This document shows positions 1 to 8,821 of a stretch of DNA of 64,000 nucleotides, one piece after another; the first letter of the stretch is position 1; every line of letters begins with the position of its first letter. The stretch covers positions 62,001-126,000 of the forward strand of contig JAEENO010000041.1 in NCBI GenBank assembly GCA_016283755.1. The letters are read 5' to 3'. The notes below the pieces were generated by a model, which saw only the letters and a list, made by a program, of their open reading frames with translations, made no database searches and had not been told where the DNA came from. The DNA is from Lachnospiraceae bacterium. GTDB lineage: Bacteria; Bacillota; Clostridia; Lachnospirales; Lachnospiraceae. The translations under genes and the position numbers were made by a program.

Positions 1-993
1 ATGCCTTATGGATTCTTTTGTAATATTCTTATTTAATAATGTAAGCTTACCGGACTTAAGAGGAAGAAGACCTGTTATTCCTTCAACAAGTTCTCTCTGT
101 CCGTTGCCGTCAATACCTGCTATACATACAATCTCGCCACCGCGAACCTTGAATGATACGTTCTTAACCGCATCAAGCTTATGGCCTTCGGATGCAACGA
201 CCATATTCTCCACATCAAGGACAACATCACCCGGTGTCTTATCTTCCTTCGCAACGTGGAAATTGACATTACGTCCAACCATCATTGCGGATAATTCTTC
301 CATCGAAGTATCCTTGGTCTCAACCGTTCCGATATACTTACCCTTACGAAGAACCGAACAACGGTCCGCAACCTTCATAATCTCTTCAAGCTTATGGGAT
401 ATGAACAGAATCGATTTTCCTTCCTTAACAAGGTTCTTCATAATCTGCATAAGCTCATCAATCTCCTGCGGAGTAAGTACCGCAGTCGGCTCATCGAATA
501 TAAGAATCTCATTATCTCTGTACAACATCTTTAAAATCTCGGTACGTTGCTGCATACCAATGGTTATGTCTTCAATTATTGCATCCGGATCTATACTTAA
601 TCCGTAACGCTCCGAAAGTGCCATAACCTTCTCACGTGCTTCCTTCTTCTGTAAGAAGCCTTTCTTAGTGTCTTCTACGCCCAAGATAATATTATCAAGC
701 ACGCTAAAGCACTCAACCAGCTTAAAATGCTGATGCACCATACCGATTCCAAGTGCATTTGCGTCATTAGGATTCTTAATCTCTACCTCAACGCCGTCTT
801 TCTTAATGATTCCTTCTTCAGGCTGATACAGTCCGAAAAGTACACTCATCAAGGTTGACTTTCCCGCACCGTTCTCGCCAAGAAGTGCGTGAATCTCGCC
901 TTTTTTAAGCTGCAGCGTAATGTTGTCATTCGCTATAATGCCCGGGAAACGCTTGGTGATATTAAGCATCTCAATTGCATAAGGAGTGTCCAT
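1..993 (-). CDS. Nucleoside/simple-sugar ABC importer, ATP-binding subunit (partial)
   Basis: The reading frame is open from 993 to the left edge of the window, giving 331 residues of a protein family that is normally about 510 residues with two fused nucleotide-binding domains. The first domain is complete: Walker A (LLGENGAGKST, about residues 37-47), Q-loop (MVHQHFKL), a signature region (TIGMQQRTEIL), Walker B (LIFDEPTAVL) and the switch histidine (FISHKL). The second domain has started (CIAGIDGNGQRELVE). The MVHQHFKLVE and GMQQRTEIL wording is typical of YufO/NupO-type ATPases that work with BMP-family nucleoside-binding lipoproteins rather than of RbsA/MglA. The ATG at 993 follows an ACAGG/AGGGG ribosome site. 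The permease genes expected in the same operon would lie to the left, outside the window. The gene is divergent from trkA. Family assignment is secure; the substrate (purine nucleosides or a simple sugar) is inferred. Confidence 0.88.
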   Translation of the reverse strand, partial: MDTPYAIEMLNITKRFPGIIANDNITLQLKKGEIHALLGENGAGKSTLMSVLFGLYQPEEGIIKKDGVEVEIKNPNDANALGIGMVHQHFKLVECFSVLDNIILGVEDTKKGFLQKKEAREKVMALSERYGLSIDPDAIIEDITIGMQQRTEILKMLYRDNEILIFDEPTAVLTPQEIDELMQIMKNLVKEGKSILFISHKLEEIMKVADRCSVLRKGKYIGTVETKDTSMEELSAMMVGRNVNFHVAKEDKTPGDVVLDVENMVVASEGHKLDAVKNVSFKVRGGEIVCIAGIDGNGQRELVEGITGLLPLKSGKLTLLNKNITKESIRH

Positions 994-1205
994 CCTGTCA
1001 TGCCCCTTTCCTTGTATTTACTGATATGTCAAACCACAACATAATGTGCTTTTATTATACTCCCTTTTAAGGAAATATACCATATCTAGATAATTAAAAT
1101 ATATTAATCTATTTTATTATACACCCTATCGTCAAGCTTTCTATTTAAAGTCTTAGAAAAAAGTGGTAATATATAATGAACGATTTTTGTAAGGAGACCT
1201 TTATT

Positions 1206-2591
1206 ATGCTTAAAAAAAGAAAAGAAGAAGGTTTTAAGATAATAATAGTAGGCTGTGGCAAGGTAGGTGTTACCCTTGTAGATCAGTTAAGCAAAGAGGG
1301 ACACGACATAACAGTTATTGATACAGACGCATCCATTGTAAACGATGTATCATCTGCTTATGATGTAATGGGCTATACCGGTAACGGAGCAAGTTTCACA
1401 ACTCTTGTCGAAGCAGGTGTTACCAATGCAGACCTCTTAATTGCGGTTACAGCCTCAGATGAACTCAATCTTCTGTGCTGTACCTTAGCCAAGCAGGTAG
1501 GTAACTGTGCAACCATAGCAAGAGTAAGAACTCCTGATTACAGTAAAGAAACCAACTACTTACGTGAAAAGCTCGGACTCGCAATGATTATTAATCCGGA
1601 ACTTGAAGCTGCACTTGAAACTGCAGCAATCCTCGCGCTTCCGAACGCACTCGAGGTCAATGCTTTTGCACACGGGCAGGCAACACTCGTTAAATTCCGC
1701 ATTCCGGAAGACAGCGATATCGCAGGACAGACACTTGCGCAGGTCGGTCAGTCAATTAAGTCAAATATCCTTTTCTGCGCAATAGAGCGTGATAAGGAAG
1801 TATATATACCTTCAGGTAATTTCACACTTCAGGCGGGAGATATTATTTCCTATGTATCCAATCGTCGTAACGCATCAACATTCTTGACGGAAATCGGTTA
1901 TAAGTCCAATAAAGTTAAGGATACCATGATTATCGGCGGCGGTAAGGGCGCTTATTACCTTGCAGAACAACTCATCTCAATGGGCATCAAGGTTAAGATA
2001 ATCGAAACCAACAAGGCAAGATGTGAGGAATTAAGCCTCCTTCTTCCTAAGGCGATTATAATAAATGGCGACGGTATCGATCAGGAGCTTCTTCGTGCGG
2101 AAGGATTACAGAAGGTTGAAGCTTTTGTACCTCTTACCGGTATTGACGAGGTTAACGTACTCTTAACGCTTCACGCCAAGAATACCTCGAATGCCAAGGT
2201 CATTACCAAGATTAATAAGATTAATTATAATGAAGTTCTTGACAGCCTTGACTTAGGTTCGGTTATCTATCCTAAGTTCATCACATCGGAAGCAATCGTT
2301 GCTTACGTACGCGCGCGTCAGAACTCCGCTAATTCAAGCAATATCGAGACCTTGTATCATATGTTTGATTCAAGAGTTGAGGCCATAGAGTTTAAGGTTG
2401 ATGCGGATTCCAATATAACAGGCAAGAAGTTAAAAGATCTTAGATTAAAGCCTGATGTTCTTGTATCGTTTATAAGCCGCAAGGGACGCATCATTATTCC
2501 TTCCGGTTCCGATACTATTGAAAAGGGCGATACCGTAATGATTGTAACCAAGAATACCGGATTCACCGATATTCAGGATATTCTTAACTAG
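1206..2591 (+). CDS. trkA: Trk potassium uptake regulatory subunit TrkA
   Basis: Cytoplasmic NAD(H)-binding gating subunit of a Trk/Ktr potassium channel. Two RCK_N/RCK_C units are visible. The first Rossmann domain begins IIIVGCGKVG near residue 12 and the second begins TMIIGGGKGAYY near residue 230; each is followed by a TrkA_C domain (KVYIPSGNFTLQAGD and RIIIPSGSDTIEKGD). I place the start at the ATG at 1206 because AAGGAG at 1191-1196 sits nine bases before it; an in-frame ATG at 1176 would fall inside a TATAAT (1172-1177) that may be the -10 box. The protein is then 461 residues, normal for two-unit TrkA. trkH follows 21 bases downstream, so the two are one operon. Confidence 0.93.
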   Translation: MLKKRKEEGFKIIIVGCGKVGVTLVDQLSKEGHDITVIDTDASIVNDVSSAYDVMGYTGNGASFTTLVEAGVTNADLLIAVTASDELNLLCCTLAKQVGNCATIARVRTPDYSKETNYLREKLGLAMIINPELEAALETAAILALPNALEVNAFAHGQATLVKFRIPEDSDIAGQTLAQVGQSIKSNILFCAIERDKEVYIPSGNFTLQAGDIISYVSNRRNASTFLTEIGYKSNKVKDTMIIGGGKGAYYLAEQLISMGIKVKIIETNKARCEELSLLLPKAIIINGDGIDQELLRAEGLQKVEAFVPLTGIDEVNVLLTLHAKNTSNAKVITKINKINYNEVLDSLDLGSVIYPKFITSEAIVAYVRARQNSANSSNIETLYHMFDSRVEAIEFKVDADSNITGKKLKDLRLKPDVLVSFISRKGRIIIPSGSDTIEKGDTVMIVTKNTGFTDIQDILN

Positions 2592-2612
2592 TTAAAGGAG
2601 CTTTTCTACATA

Positions 2613-4094
2613 ATGAACAGTAAAGTTATAAGATATGTGTTCGGTAAAGTCCTTCTGATAGAAGGCGCGCTCCTTCTGTTACCGATTTTAACCGCACTCA
2701 TATATCACGAAAAAGAAGGCTTAATATATGTATATGTCGCTTTAGGTGCTGCACTTATCGGGCATCTCTTCTCGATAAAAAAGCCTGACGACTACGTATT
2801 CTATTTTAAAGACGGTTGCTTTATGACGGCTCTTTGCTGGGTTGCCCTCTCAATCGTCGGTGCAATGCCTTTTTATCTTACAAAAGAGATACCGTTTTAT
2901 ATAGATGCATTATTTGAGACAATCTCAGGTTTCACGACAACCGGTGCAAGTATTTTACCGCGTGTGGAAGACCTTTCTCACTGCTCGCTTTTGTGGAGAA
3001 GCTTTACGCACTGGATTGGCGGTATGGGAGTACTTGTCTTCTTACTTGCGATTATCCCGATGAACGGCGGTTCCCATATGAACCTTATGCGTGCAGAGTC
3101 TCCGGGACCATCCGTTGGAAAGCTCGTGCCAAAAGCTCATGACACTGCCAAGATTCTGTACTTTATCTATATTGGACTTACTGTGGCAGAGATTATCTTC
3201 TTACTTGCAGGTCATATGCCGGTATTCGATGCAATCTGCATAAGTGTCGGCACCGCAGGTACCGGTGGTTTCGGTGTTCGTTCAGACAGTTTGTTATCCT
3301 ACTCACCATATATTCAGTGGGTAGTAACGATATTTATGGTTTTATTCGGTGTTAACTTCAACGCCTACTTCTTCATTATTTTCGGAAAGTTTAAAAAAGC
3401 GCTTTCAATGGAAGAAGTTAAAACCTACTTTGCCGTTATATTCGGTGCCGTAGCAATTCTTATGTTTGACGTAATCCATATCTGCGGGAACTTTTTCACC
3501 GCGCTACGCCACTCATCATTTGCGGTTGCGTCAATTATAACGACTACAGGTTTTGCAACACTTGATTTCAATACCTGGTCAGTTACAAGCAGGCTTATCC
3601 TTGTGGGTTTAATGTTCATAGGCGCGTGCGCCGGTTCGACCGGAGGCGGTATCAAGGTATCAAGATTCATTATTCTTATTAAGACAGTAAAAAAAGAGCT
3701 TCTTTCATACCTTCATCCGAAGAGCATTAAGAAGATCAAAATGGACGACCACCCTGTTGAACACGAAGTTGTACGTTCGACGGATGTATACTTTATAACT
3801 TTTGTAATTATATTTACGGCTTCGCTGTTTATTATATCTTTCGATCAGAAGGATCTCGTAACAAGCTTTACAGCGGTTGCCGCTACAATTAATAACATAG
3901 GACCGGGTCTTGAACTCGTTGGTCCGACCGGAAACTACGCATTCTTCTCACCGCTTGCAAAGATTATTCTTATGATTGATATGCTTGCGGGAAGGCTTGA
4001 GTTATTCCCGTTACTGTTACTTTTCTATCCTGTAATGTGGAAAGACCTTTTCTTCAGTACCTTAAGAGAGAAGCACAAGAATAAAAACAAATAA
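2613..4094 (+). CDS. trkH: Trk potassium uptake channel subunit TrkH
   Basis: Integral membrane pore of the Trk potassium uptake system. The 493 residues are highly hydrophobic. The four P-loop selectivity regions can be read: ISGFTTTGASIL near residue 105, GTAGTGGFGVRSD near 220, ITTTGFATLDF near 305 and TINNIGPGLELVG near 430. An AAAGGAG ribosome site at 2594-2600 precedes the ATG. Length and pattern match TrkH/KtrB-type subunits. The gene directly follows trkA, which supplies the gating ring. Transcription probably ends at the symmetrical hairpin at 4190-4217. Confidence 0.94.
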   Translation: MNSKVIRYVFGKVLLIEGALLLLPILTALIYHEKEGLIYVYVALGAALIGHLFSIKKPDDYVFYFKDGCFMTALCWVALSIVGAMPFYLTKEIPFYIDALFETISGFTTTGASILPRVEDLSHCSLLWRSFTHWIGGMGVLVFLLAIIPMNGGSHMNLMRAESPGPSVGKLVPKAHDTAKILYFIYIGLTVAEIIFLLAGHMPVFDAICISVGTAGTGGFGVRSDSLLSYSPYIQWVVTIFMVLFGVNFNAYFFIIFGKFKKALSMEEVKTYFAVIFGAVAILMFDVIHICGNFFTALRHSSFAVASIITTTGFATLDFNTWSVTSRLILVGLMFIGACAGSTGGGIKVSRFIILIKTVKKELLSYLHPKSIKKIKMDDHPVEHEVVRSTDVYFITFVIIFTASLFIISFDQKDLVTSFTAVAATINNIGPGLELVGPTGNYAFFSPLAKIILMIDMLAGRLELFPLLLLFYPVMWKDLFFSTLREKHKNKNK

Positions 4095-4189
4095 ACATAA
4101 GTTTGGTATTGTGTTATTCTTTTAACAGTGTTATACTGATAATGTGATATTCATAAATGAATACACAACTATTATCCCATTCATTTACA

Positions 4190-4217
4190 AAATAAGCAGG
4201 CACGCAGCCTGCTTATT
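4190..4217. terminator. Bidirectional terminator between trkH and the nitrilase-family gene
   Basis: A perfect 10-bp stem (AATAAGCAGG with CCTGCTTATT, 4191-4200 and 4208-4217) has a 7-base loop and is flanked by A-rich and T-rich runs. It lies between the convergent ends of trkH and the carbon-nitrogen hydrolase, so it can serve both. Confidence 0.8.
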
Positions 4218-4229
4218 TTAATACAATTA

Positions 4230-4940
4230 TTAATTTAAAATCAAAACATCTTCTGCTTCGTATGGTACACGGTTTGTTATAACGCCGTCATTCACATGGA
4301 ATGCACCGCCTATTGATACCGGGTCATCACTTAATGAATTGATGATATATCCTTCTTTTGCGGCAAGTGCTGCCTGCTCGGCATATTCATGCTCGTATTC
4401 TTCCCAATCTTTCTTATCGAAATTTACATATATAGGCCAGATTAATGCACCGTCTGTCTTAAAACGCTCCGGAAAATCCCAAAGGTCGCCGCACAATGCA
4501 ATATTGAGCTTTTCTCCCTTGTAGATAAACTCATCCGTACAGGTGCCTTCCTTATAATGTTCGCCCGCGATATGTTCTTTCCATCCCTTAGAGATTCTTC
4601 TGTAATTATGAAGAATCTTGCCATTCTCTATAACTACACACGAAGAATATATATCTTCGTTAAAAAGCTCAACATAGCCAAGTACAAGATCCGTCTTGTA
4701 CGTAACCGTAAGCGCTTTTATACGCTCCATAATATCTGAATCCATAGAAACAGCAACTTCTTTGTCATGTTCATAATTCCAGTTTAAAGAATCAAAGCCC
4801 TGTAAGAACGTCTCTCCAAAGCAAACCAAATCCGCCTTACCGGATACCTCCTTCAAGGCTTTCTCAATTTTCCCTATATTATGCTCTATATCGTTATTAA
4901 TAAACTTATATGCCGCAAGAGCTATTTTTAACTTGCCCAT
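4230..4940 (-). CDS. Carbon-nitrogen hydrolase (nitrilase superfamily amidohydrolase)
   Basis: Likely hydrolyses a small amide or nitrile; substrate unknown. The Glu-Lys-Cys catalytic set of the superfamily can be placed: Glu43 in CFGETFLQG, a lysine at 118 or 121 in RRISKGWKEH, and Cys150 in IALCGDLWDF. The start is the ATG at 4940, preceded by AAAGGGAG; an upstream in-frame start at 4979 would run across that ribosome site and through a hairpin. The protein is then 236 residues, slightly short for the family (about 260-280), but all three catalytic positions are kept. It has its own ribosome site directly behind a terminator-like hairpin (4958-4995), so its transcription may rely on readthrough or on a promoter I cannot see. 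Confidence 0.85.
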   Translation of the reverse strand: MGKLKIALAAYKFINNDIEHNIGKIEKALKEVSGKADLVCFGETFLQGFDSLNWNYEHDKEVAVSMDSDIMERIKALTVTYKTDLVLGYVELFNEDIYSSCVVIENGKILHNYRRISKGWKEHIAGEHYKEGTCTDEFIYKGEKLNIALCGDLWDFPERFKTDGALIWPIYVNFDKKDWEEYEHEYAEQAALAAKEGYIINSLSDDPVSIGGAFHVNDGVITNRVPYEAEDVLILN

Positions 4941-4957
4941 AATTATATCTCCCTTTA

Positions 4958-4995
4958 AAACAAAATATACACACGGCATGGCACCGTGTGTATAT
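4958..4995 (-). terminator. Terminator/attenuator hairpin after the antiporter gene
   Basis: A perfect 12-bp stem (ATATACACACGG, 4965-4976, with its complement at 4984-4995) and a 7-base loop is followed on the minus strand by TTTTGTTTT. It stands downstream of the antiporter stop and only about ten bases before the ribosome site of the nitrilase-family gene, so it could act as an attenuator for that gene. Confidence 0.75.
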
Positions 4996-5029
4996 CAGTC
5001 TACATTATTTGATATATATTTGCAAACAA

Positions 5030-6319
5030 TTATCTTCTGTCCCAGACATCGAGACCCTTGTTGACCTGACGTGAAGAGTGTCTGCCTTCAGGACTGATCT
5101 CTCCTGCCTTCATAAGCGAAATCTTGGTTAATGTAGGTCCTACAAGTTCATAGACAAGAACCGAGAACAATACAACGTTTCTTATAATCGGGCCATCACT
5201 CAAGGTTGCTGCCGTTATAGCCATACCAAGTGCAACTCCTGCCTGTGGAAGCAATGTGATTCCGATATTCTTTGTAATGTGCTCACTGCAGTGAGTCATC
5301 TTACAGCTTATCCATGCGCCTGAAATCTTACCGAGCGATCTGAAGATTATATATACAACACCGAGCAATAATACGAGAACATTACCAAGTATTGAAAGAT
5401 CAAGCTCAGCACCGGATAATACGAAGAAAAGCACATTGACAGGAGCTGTCCAGCCATCTACCCTGTCCATTAATTCCTCCGAAGTCTCGCAAATATTGCA
5501 GAATACGGTACCCATCATCATACATACAAGCAGAAGCGAGAATCCGAACTTTACACCGAATACTTCAAACTTAACAAGCGAAATACCTACCGTAAGAAGT
5601 ACAAACGCAACTGATAAAGATATACGCTTTGAATTCGAATGGAAGAATCTCTCAAGCTGATTCAAGACCATACCTGCGATTGTACCAAGTACAAGTGATA
5701 ATACAATTTCAACAAGCGGTTCAACCGCTACACTTACAATACTTATTGAACCCTGTTCCAATGCTCTTGCGATTCCGAATGAAACCGAGAAAAGCACAAG
5801 ACCTACAGCATCGTCGATTGCCACTACCATAAGTAAGAGCTTGGTCAAAGGACCGTTAGCCTTATACTGCTTAACAACCATAAGAGTTGCTGCAGGAGCA
5901 GTAGCTGCCGCAATAGCACCGAGTGTTATTGCAGATGACACAGATATCAAGGACGGATCGATAAAATGAACCACGAGTAAAGCTACATCCACAATAATAG
6001 TTGTTATAACAGCCTGTAAAATACCAACCGTTATAGCCTGCTTGCCCATTAGCTTCAATGAAGAAAGCCTGAACTCGTTACCGATTGCAAAAGCTATAAA
6101 TCCAAGTGCAACCTGGCTTATAATCTTTAATGCGCCAACTTCATCAAGTGAAGTAAAACCAATTCCCTCTACACCGATTCTACCGATGAAAAATGGTCCG
6201 AGTAAAAGTCCCGCTACTAAGTACGCCGTAACTGCAGGAAGGTGAACCTTCTTAGCAAGTCGAGACATCAAAAGTCCGCCGGCAAGTGCAACCGCAAGAC
6301 TAACCAATGTTAATGCCAT
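5030..6319 (-). CDS. CPA2-type cation/proton antiporter (Na_H_Exchanger family)
   Basis: A 429-residue membrane protein with about 12 hydrophobic segments, exchanging sodium or potassium for protons across the cytoplasmic membrane. The family core is visible, for example AYLVAGLLLGPFFIG near residue 35 and an acidic transport-site region around VVAIDDAVGLVLFS near residue 165, where the DD pair replaces the usual ND/DD of antiporters. There is no C-terminal TrkA_N domain, unlike KefB/KefC. A GGAGG site precedes the ATG. The trkAH pair 1 kb away suggests a local monovalent-cation homeostasis theme, but the genes are convergent and separate. Ion specificity cannot be read from sequence. Confidence 0.9.
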   Translation of the reverse strand: MALTLVSLAVALAGGLLMSRLAKKVHLPAVTAYLVAGLLLGPFFIGRIGVEGIGFTSLDEVGALKIISQVALGFIAFAIGNEFRLSSLKLMGKQAITVGILQAVITTIIVDVALLVVHFIDPSLISVSSAITLGAIAAATAPAATLMVVKQYKANGPLTKLLLMVVAIDDAVGLVLFSVSFGIARALEQGSISIVSVAVEPLVEIVLSLVLGTIAGMVLNQLERFFHSNSKRISLSVAFVLLTVGISLVKFEVFGVKFGFSLLLVCMMMGTVFCNICETSEELMDRVDGWTAPVNVLFFVLSGAELDLSILGNVLVLLLGVVYIIFRSLGKISGAWISCKMTHCSEHITKNIGITLLPQAGVALGMAITAATLSDGPIIRNVVLFSVLVYELVGPTLTKISLMKAGEISPEGRHSSRQVNKGLDVWDRR

Positions 6320-6406
6320 ATCAATACCTCCGAAGCATCAAATGCTTTATATATATCCTGATTAAGCAACAAGTGCTTATTAATCAAACAGCGCTTATTA
6401 TAGCGC

Positions 6407-6442
6407 AAAAAAAAGCAAAAAGATAGTCCTTTTTGCTTTTTT
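6407..6442 (-). terminator. Terminator of the LysR/SEC-C transcript
   Basis: A long A/T stem of about 14 bp with a GC pair in the middle (AAGCAAAAAG at 6413-6422 with CTTTTTGCTT at 6429-6438), a 6-base loop and flanking A and T runs. It lies 35 bases beyond the stop of the SEC-C protein gene. Confidence 0.7.
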
Positions 6443-6477
6443 CATAAATAATTAAATAAGATTTCATTTAATGAGCT

Positions 6478-7686
6478 TTACTTGCATAACATGCAACAAT
6501 ATCTATACTCTTTTCCGCTTCCGCATGGGCAGATGTCACGCGGGTATATTTTTCTTGTAGTAACAACCGCACCTCCACCGTCAAGCCCCTTAGGATAGGT
6601 CATTGAAGAAATCTCTGTCGCAAGCGACCGGTAATCCAATTCAAATCCAAGTCTTGTTAAAAGCTCTTCATTTCGCTTCAACGTATCCGCCATGGTCTGA
6701 GTGTCCGCAATTATCTTATTGGTCTTATAGCCTGCATACATAGGCTCAATCTCTGCCCATTCCTTATATGTATGTCCCTGGAATTCCTGCATTCTTGTAC
6801 TGTAGAAAGCCTCAAAGATATTGCTCAAAACCTGCTGCAATTCGATTTCATTACTGAACTTAAAGCCCCAGTCATCAAACCATTCCGCAATATCGGCAAA
6901 GTCATCGCCCATCGCAAATCTGTTATATATATCAGAAACCGCATGTAAGGAATCAAGCTCATCCAGCTGCTTAGAAAAGCTCTCAAAGAGATTCACATAG
7001 CATTCTTCTCTTAACAAGCAGAAATTATCGGCATATTCCTCTATCTCATCTCTTGACGGAATATAATAATTCTCAATCTTACGTGAATTCATCTTCGCCA
7101 CACAAGAAGGATCCACTGCGAAAAAGCGCTCGAATACAGTAGTTCCGTCGTCTATACAAGGATTGAGATCCTGCGGAAGCGCTCTGTATTTCGCCCAGAA
7201 TTCCTCGAATGTAGGCGCTTTTCCACGCTTCTTACAGAATAACTTATAGAGAATCTCTCTCGGTGCGGCACCGTAAATTGTACATAAAACACCGAGGCAA
7301 CAGCGAAGCCAATAATTGTCTTCTCGTACTTCCAGAAACTCGGATAAATCAATCTCTTCAAAAACCGCTCTTACGTCTTCCGGTATAACAAGCGTCGAAT
7401 CTTCCGTTATTGCCGCGTAATCAAGCTCCGCAAGCCTTATAGCGCCTTCCGCATTAGTATCATCTATCTCAACTTCTTCCTGCAATCCCTGCATAAGAAG
7501 ATCCATATCATCCTCGGATATAACGGATAATCTTTCCATCATAACCTTCGGTCTAAGTAAAAATCCCGACAATTCCTCAACAAGTGCCTGCTTCGGTCTG
7601 TTGGCCGGTGCTACAAGATGGAGCTGCGCCAGATACTCTCTTAACTGATCAACATTATATTGCTCTAAAATAGTCGCAATCTTCAT
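6478..7686 (-). CDS. Helical protein with C-terminal SEC-C zinc motif, function unknown
   Basis: I do not recognise the 402-residue protein as a whole. Its last 20 residues form a SEC-C motif (CPCGSGKEYRYCC, near residue 388), a zinc-binding element also found at the end of SecA and in many proteins linked to translation or the ribosome. The N-terminal half resembles a Rho-N/SAP-like helical fold (VDQLREYLAQLHL near residue 10), a nucleic-acid-associated motif, but this is tentative. The ATG at 7686 follows GAGGG with an 8-base spacer; an upstream GTG at 7695 would overlap the ribosome site. It starts 30 bases after the LysR gene with no terminator between, so the two are probably cotranscribed. 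Confidence 0.8.
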   Translation of the reverse strand: MKIATILEQYNVDQLREYLAQLHLVAPANRPKQALVEELSGFLLRPKVMMERLSVISEDDMDLLMQGLQEEVEIDDTNAEGAIRLAELDYAAITEDSTLVIPEDVRAVFEEIDLSEFLEVREDNYWLRCCLGVLCTIYGAAPREILYKLFCKKRGKAPTFEEFWAKYRALPQDLNPCIDDGTTVFERFFAVDPSCVAKMNSRKIENYYIPSRDEIEEYADNFCLLREECYVNLFESFSKQLDELDSLHAVSDIYNRFAMGDDFADIAEWFDDWGFKFSNEIELQQVLSNIFEAFYSTRMQEFQGHTYKEWAEIEPMYAGYKTNKIIADTQTMADTLKRNEELLTRLGFELDYRSLATEISSMTYPKGLDGGGAVVTTRKIYPRDICPCGSGKEYRYCCMLCK

Positions 7687-7716
7687 AATCAGCACCCTCT
7701 TTCAATAGTAGTAAGC

Positions 7717-8640
7717 TTATTTTACGGTACGACCCTTACCTGTGCCGGAACCCGTAACTATCATATCGAAAAAGGCCTGCATTGAACGCGTAACCCACTT
7801 ATTCTTATGATATATAAGCTGTCTATATACCATAAGCGGTGAATCAGGCCCCATAAGCTCGGGAACATTAATACCTACAAGCTTGCCCTTCTTAATCGCA
7901 TCCGATACAACGAAATGAGGCAGAACCGATATTCCGCCGTTATTCATAAGGTAGTTTACGATAAACTCAGTATTACCAATCTCAAGGAATGGCTTAATAG
8001 CCTTGCCCATTGATGCAAGATGCTGCTCGATTATATATCTGTAGCTTGCGTCACGCTCTGTTAATATGAACTCGTATGAAAGAAGCTCGTCAATTGAGAC
8101 TACCTTTCTTTCCGCAAGCGGATGATTCTTGGATGCTGTAATAACAACATGCTCCGGTCTCTCCAAAATCTTATTGAAGTTGTTGCTGTATACTTTCTTA
8201 TCAAGGAAATAGCAGAAGTCAATAAGGTTCTTATTCATAAGTTCGAACAATACTTCAGGTGAATCGAGTGTAACCTTAATATTAACATCCGGATACTTCT
8301 CATGATACTTTGTTATAAGACCCGGTAAAAGCATTGCAGCCATAGATTCCGTCGTACCTATCTTAACTTCGCCGGACACATCGCTCTGAGATGTTATATA
8401 CTCCTTAGCCTCATTAATGTCACGAAGAATGGTCTGCGCTTTAGGAAGGAAATGCTTGCCCGCCTCTGTAAGAATCGTCTTCTTTCCGATACGATCAAAA
8501 AGCGGGGTCTTAAACTCCTGCTCAAGATGCTTCATCTGAATTGTTACTGCCGCCTGCGTGTAGCCAAGACTTACTGCTGCCTTGGAGAAACTCTCTTCTT
8601 CCGCTACCTGCAAAAAGGTGATCAACTCTCTTATCTCCAT
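7717..8640 (-). CDS. LysR-family transcriptional regulator
   Basis: A 307-residue regulator with an N-terminal winged helix-turn-helix (FSKAAVSLGYTQAAVTIQMK, residues 18-37) and a C-terminal substrate-binding domain (GEVKIGTTESMAAMLLPGL onward, near residue 90). It is divergent from the CyuA-like desulfidase gene, and the shared 181-bp intergenic region is the natural place for its operator. The classic LysR arrangement of regulator beside its divergent target suggests that it controls the desulfidase, perhaps in response to cysteine or a related compound; this is inference. An AGAGG site supports the start. Confidence 0.92.
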   Translation of the reverse strand: MEIRELITFLQVAEEESFSKAAVSLGYTQAAVTIQMKHLEQEFKTPLFDRIGKKTILTEAGKHFLPKAQTILRDINEAKEYITSQSDVSGEVKIGTTESMAAMLLPGLITKYHEKYPDVNIKVTLDSPEVLFELMNKNLIDFCYFLDKKVYSNNFNKILERPEHVVITASKNHPLAERKVVSIDELLSYEFILTERDASYRYIIEQHLASMGKAIKPFLEIGNTEFIVNYLMNNGGISVLPHFVVSDAIKKGKLVGINVPELMGPDSPLMVYRQLIYHKNKWVTRSMQAFFDMIVTGSGTGKGRTVK

Positions 8641-8821
8641 GCTGCGTCCTCTCTTTCTCTGATTTTAAATAGTTTTTATTGCTTTGATAAAAAACATAAA
8701 TTTCAATAAAGATACATTATATGTTACATTATTATGAGGTAGGAATCAACTACTATAATACAAAATTATTATGAAAATCTTATGAAAGATTAAAATATAT
8801 TAATGTATCAGGAGGAACCTT
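8641..8821. promoter_or_regulatory. Divergent LysR / cysteine desulfidase control region
   Basis: This 181-bp AT-rich gap separates two divergent starts. It contains TATAAT at 8754-8759 on the plus strand with no good -35 box, as expected of an activator-dependent promoter, and TATAAT on the minus strand near 8717-8722. A direct repeat of TACATTAT occurs at 8713-8720 and 8726-8733. The plus-strand gene has AGGAGG at 8810-8815. Assigning a LysR site here is inference. Confidence 0.4.

Noticed and set aside
8..607. A 199-codon frame on the plus strand at the left edge
   Set aside because: It is the mirror of the ABC ATPase on the minus strand, which carries Walker, signature and switch motifs; the plus frame has no domain and no ribosome site.
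1149..1177. A full promoter for trkA
   Set aside because: TATAAT is clear at 1172-1177, but the sequence 17 bases upstream (AGTCTT) is not a credible -35 box, so I only mention it with the gene.
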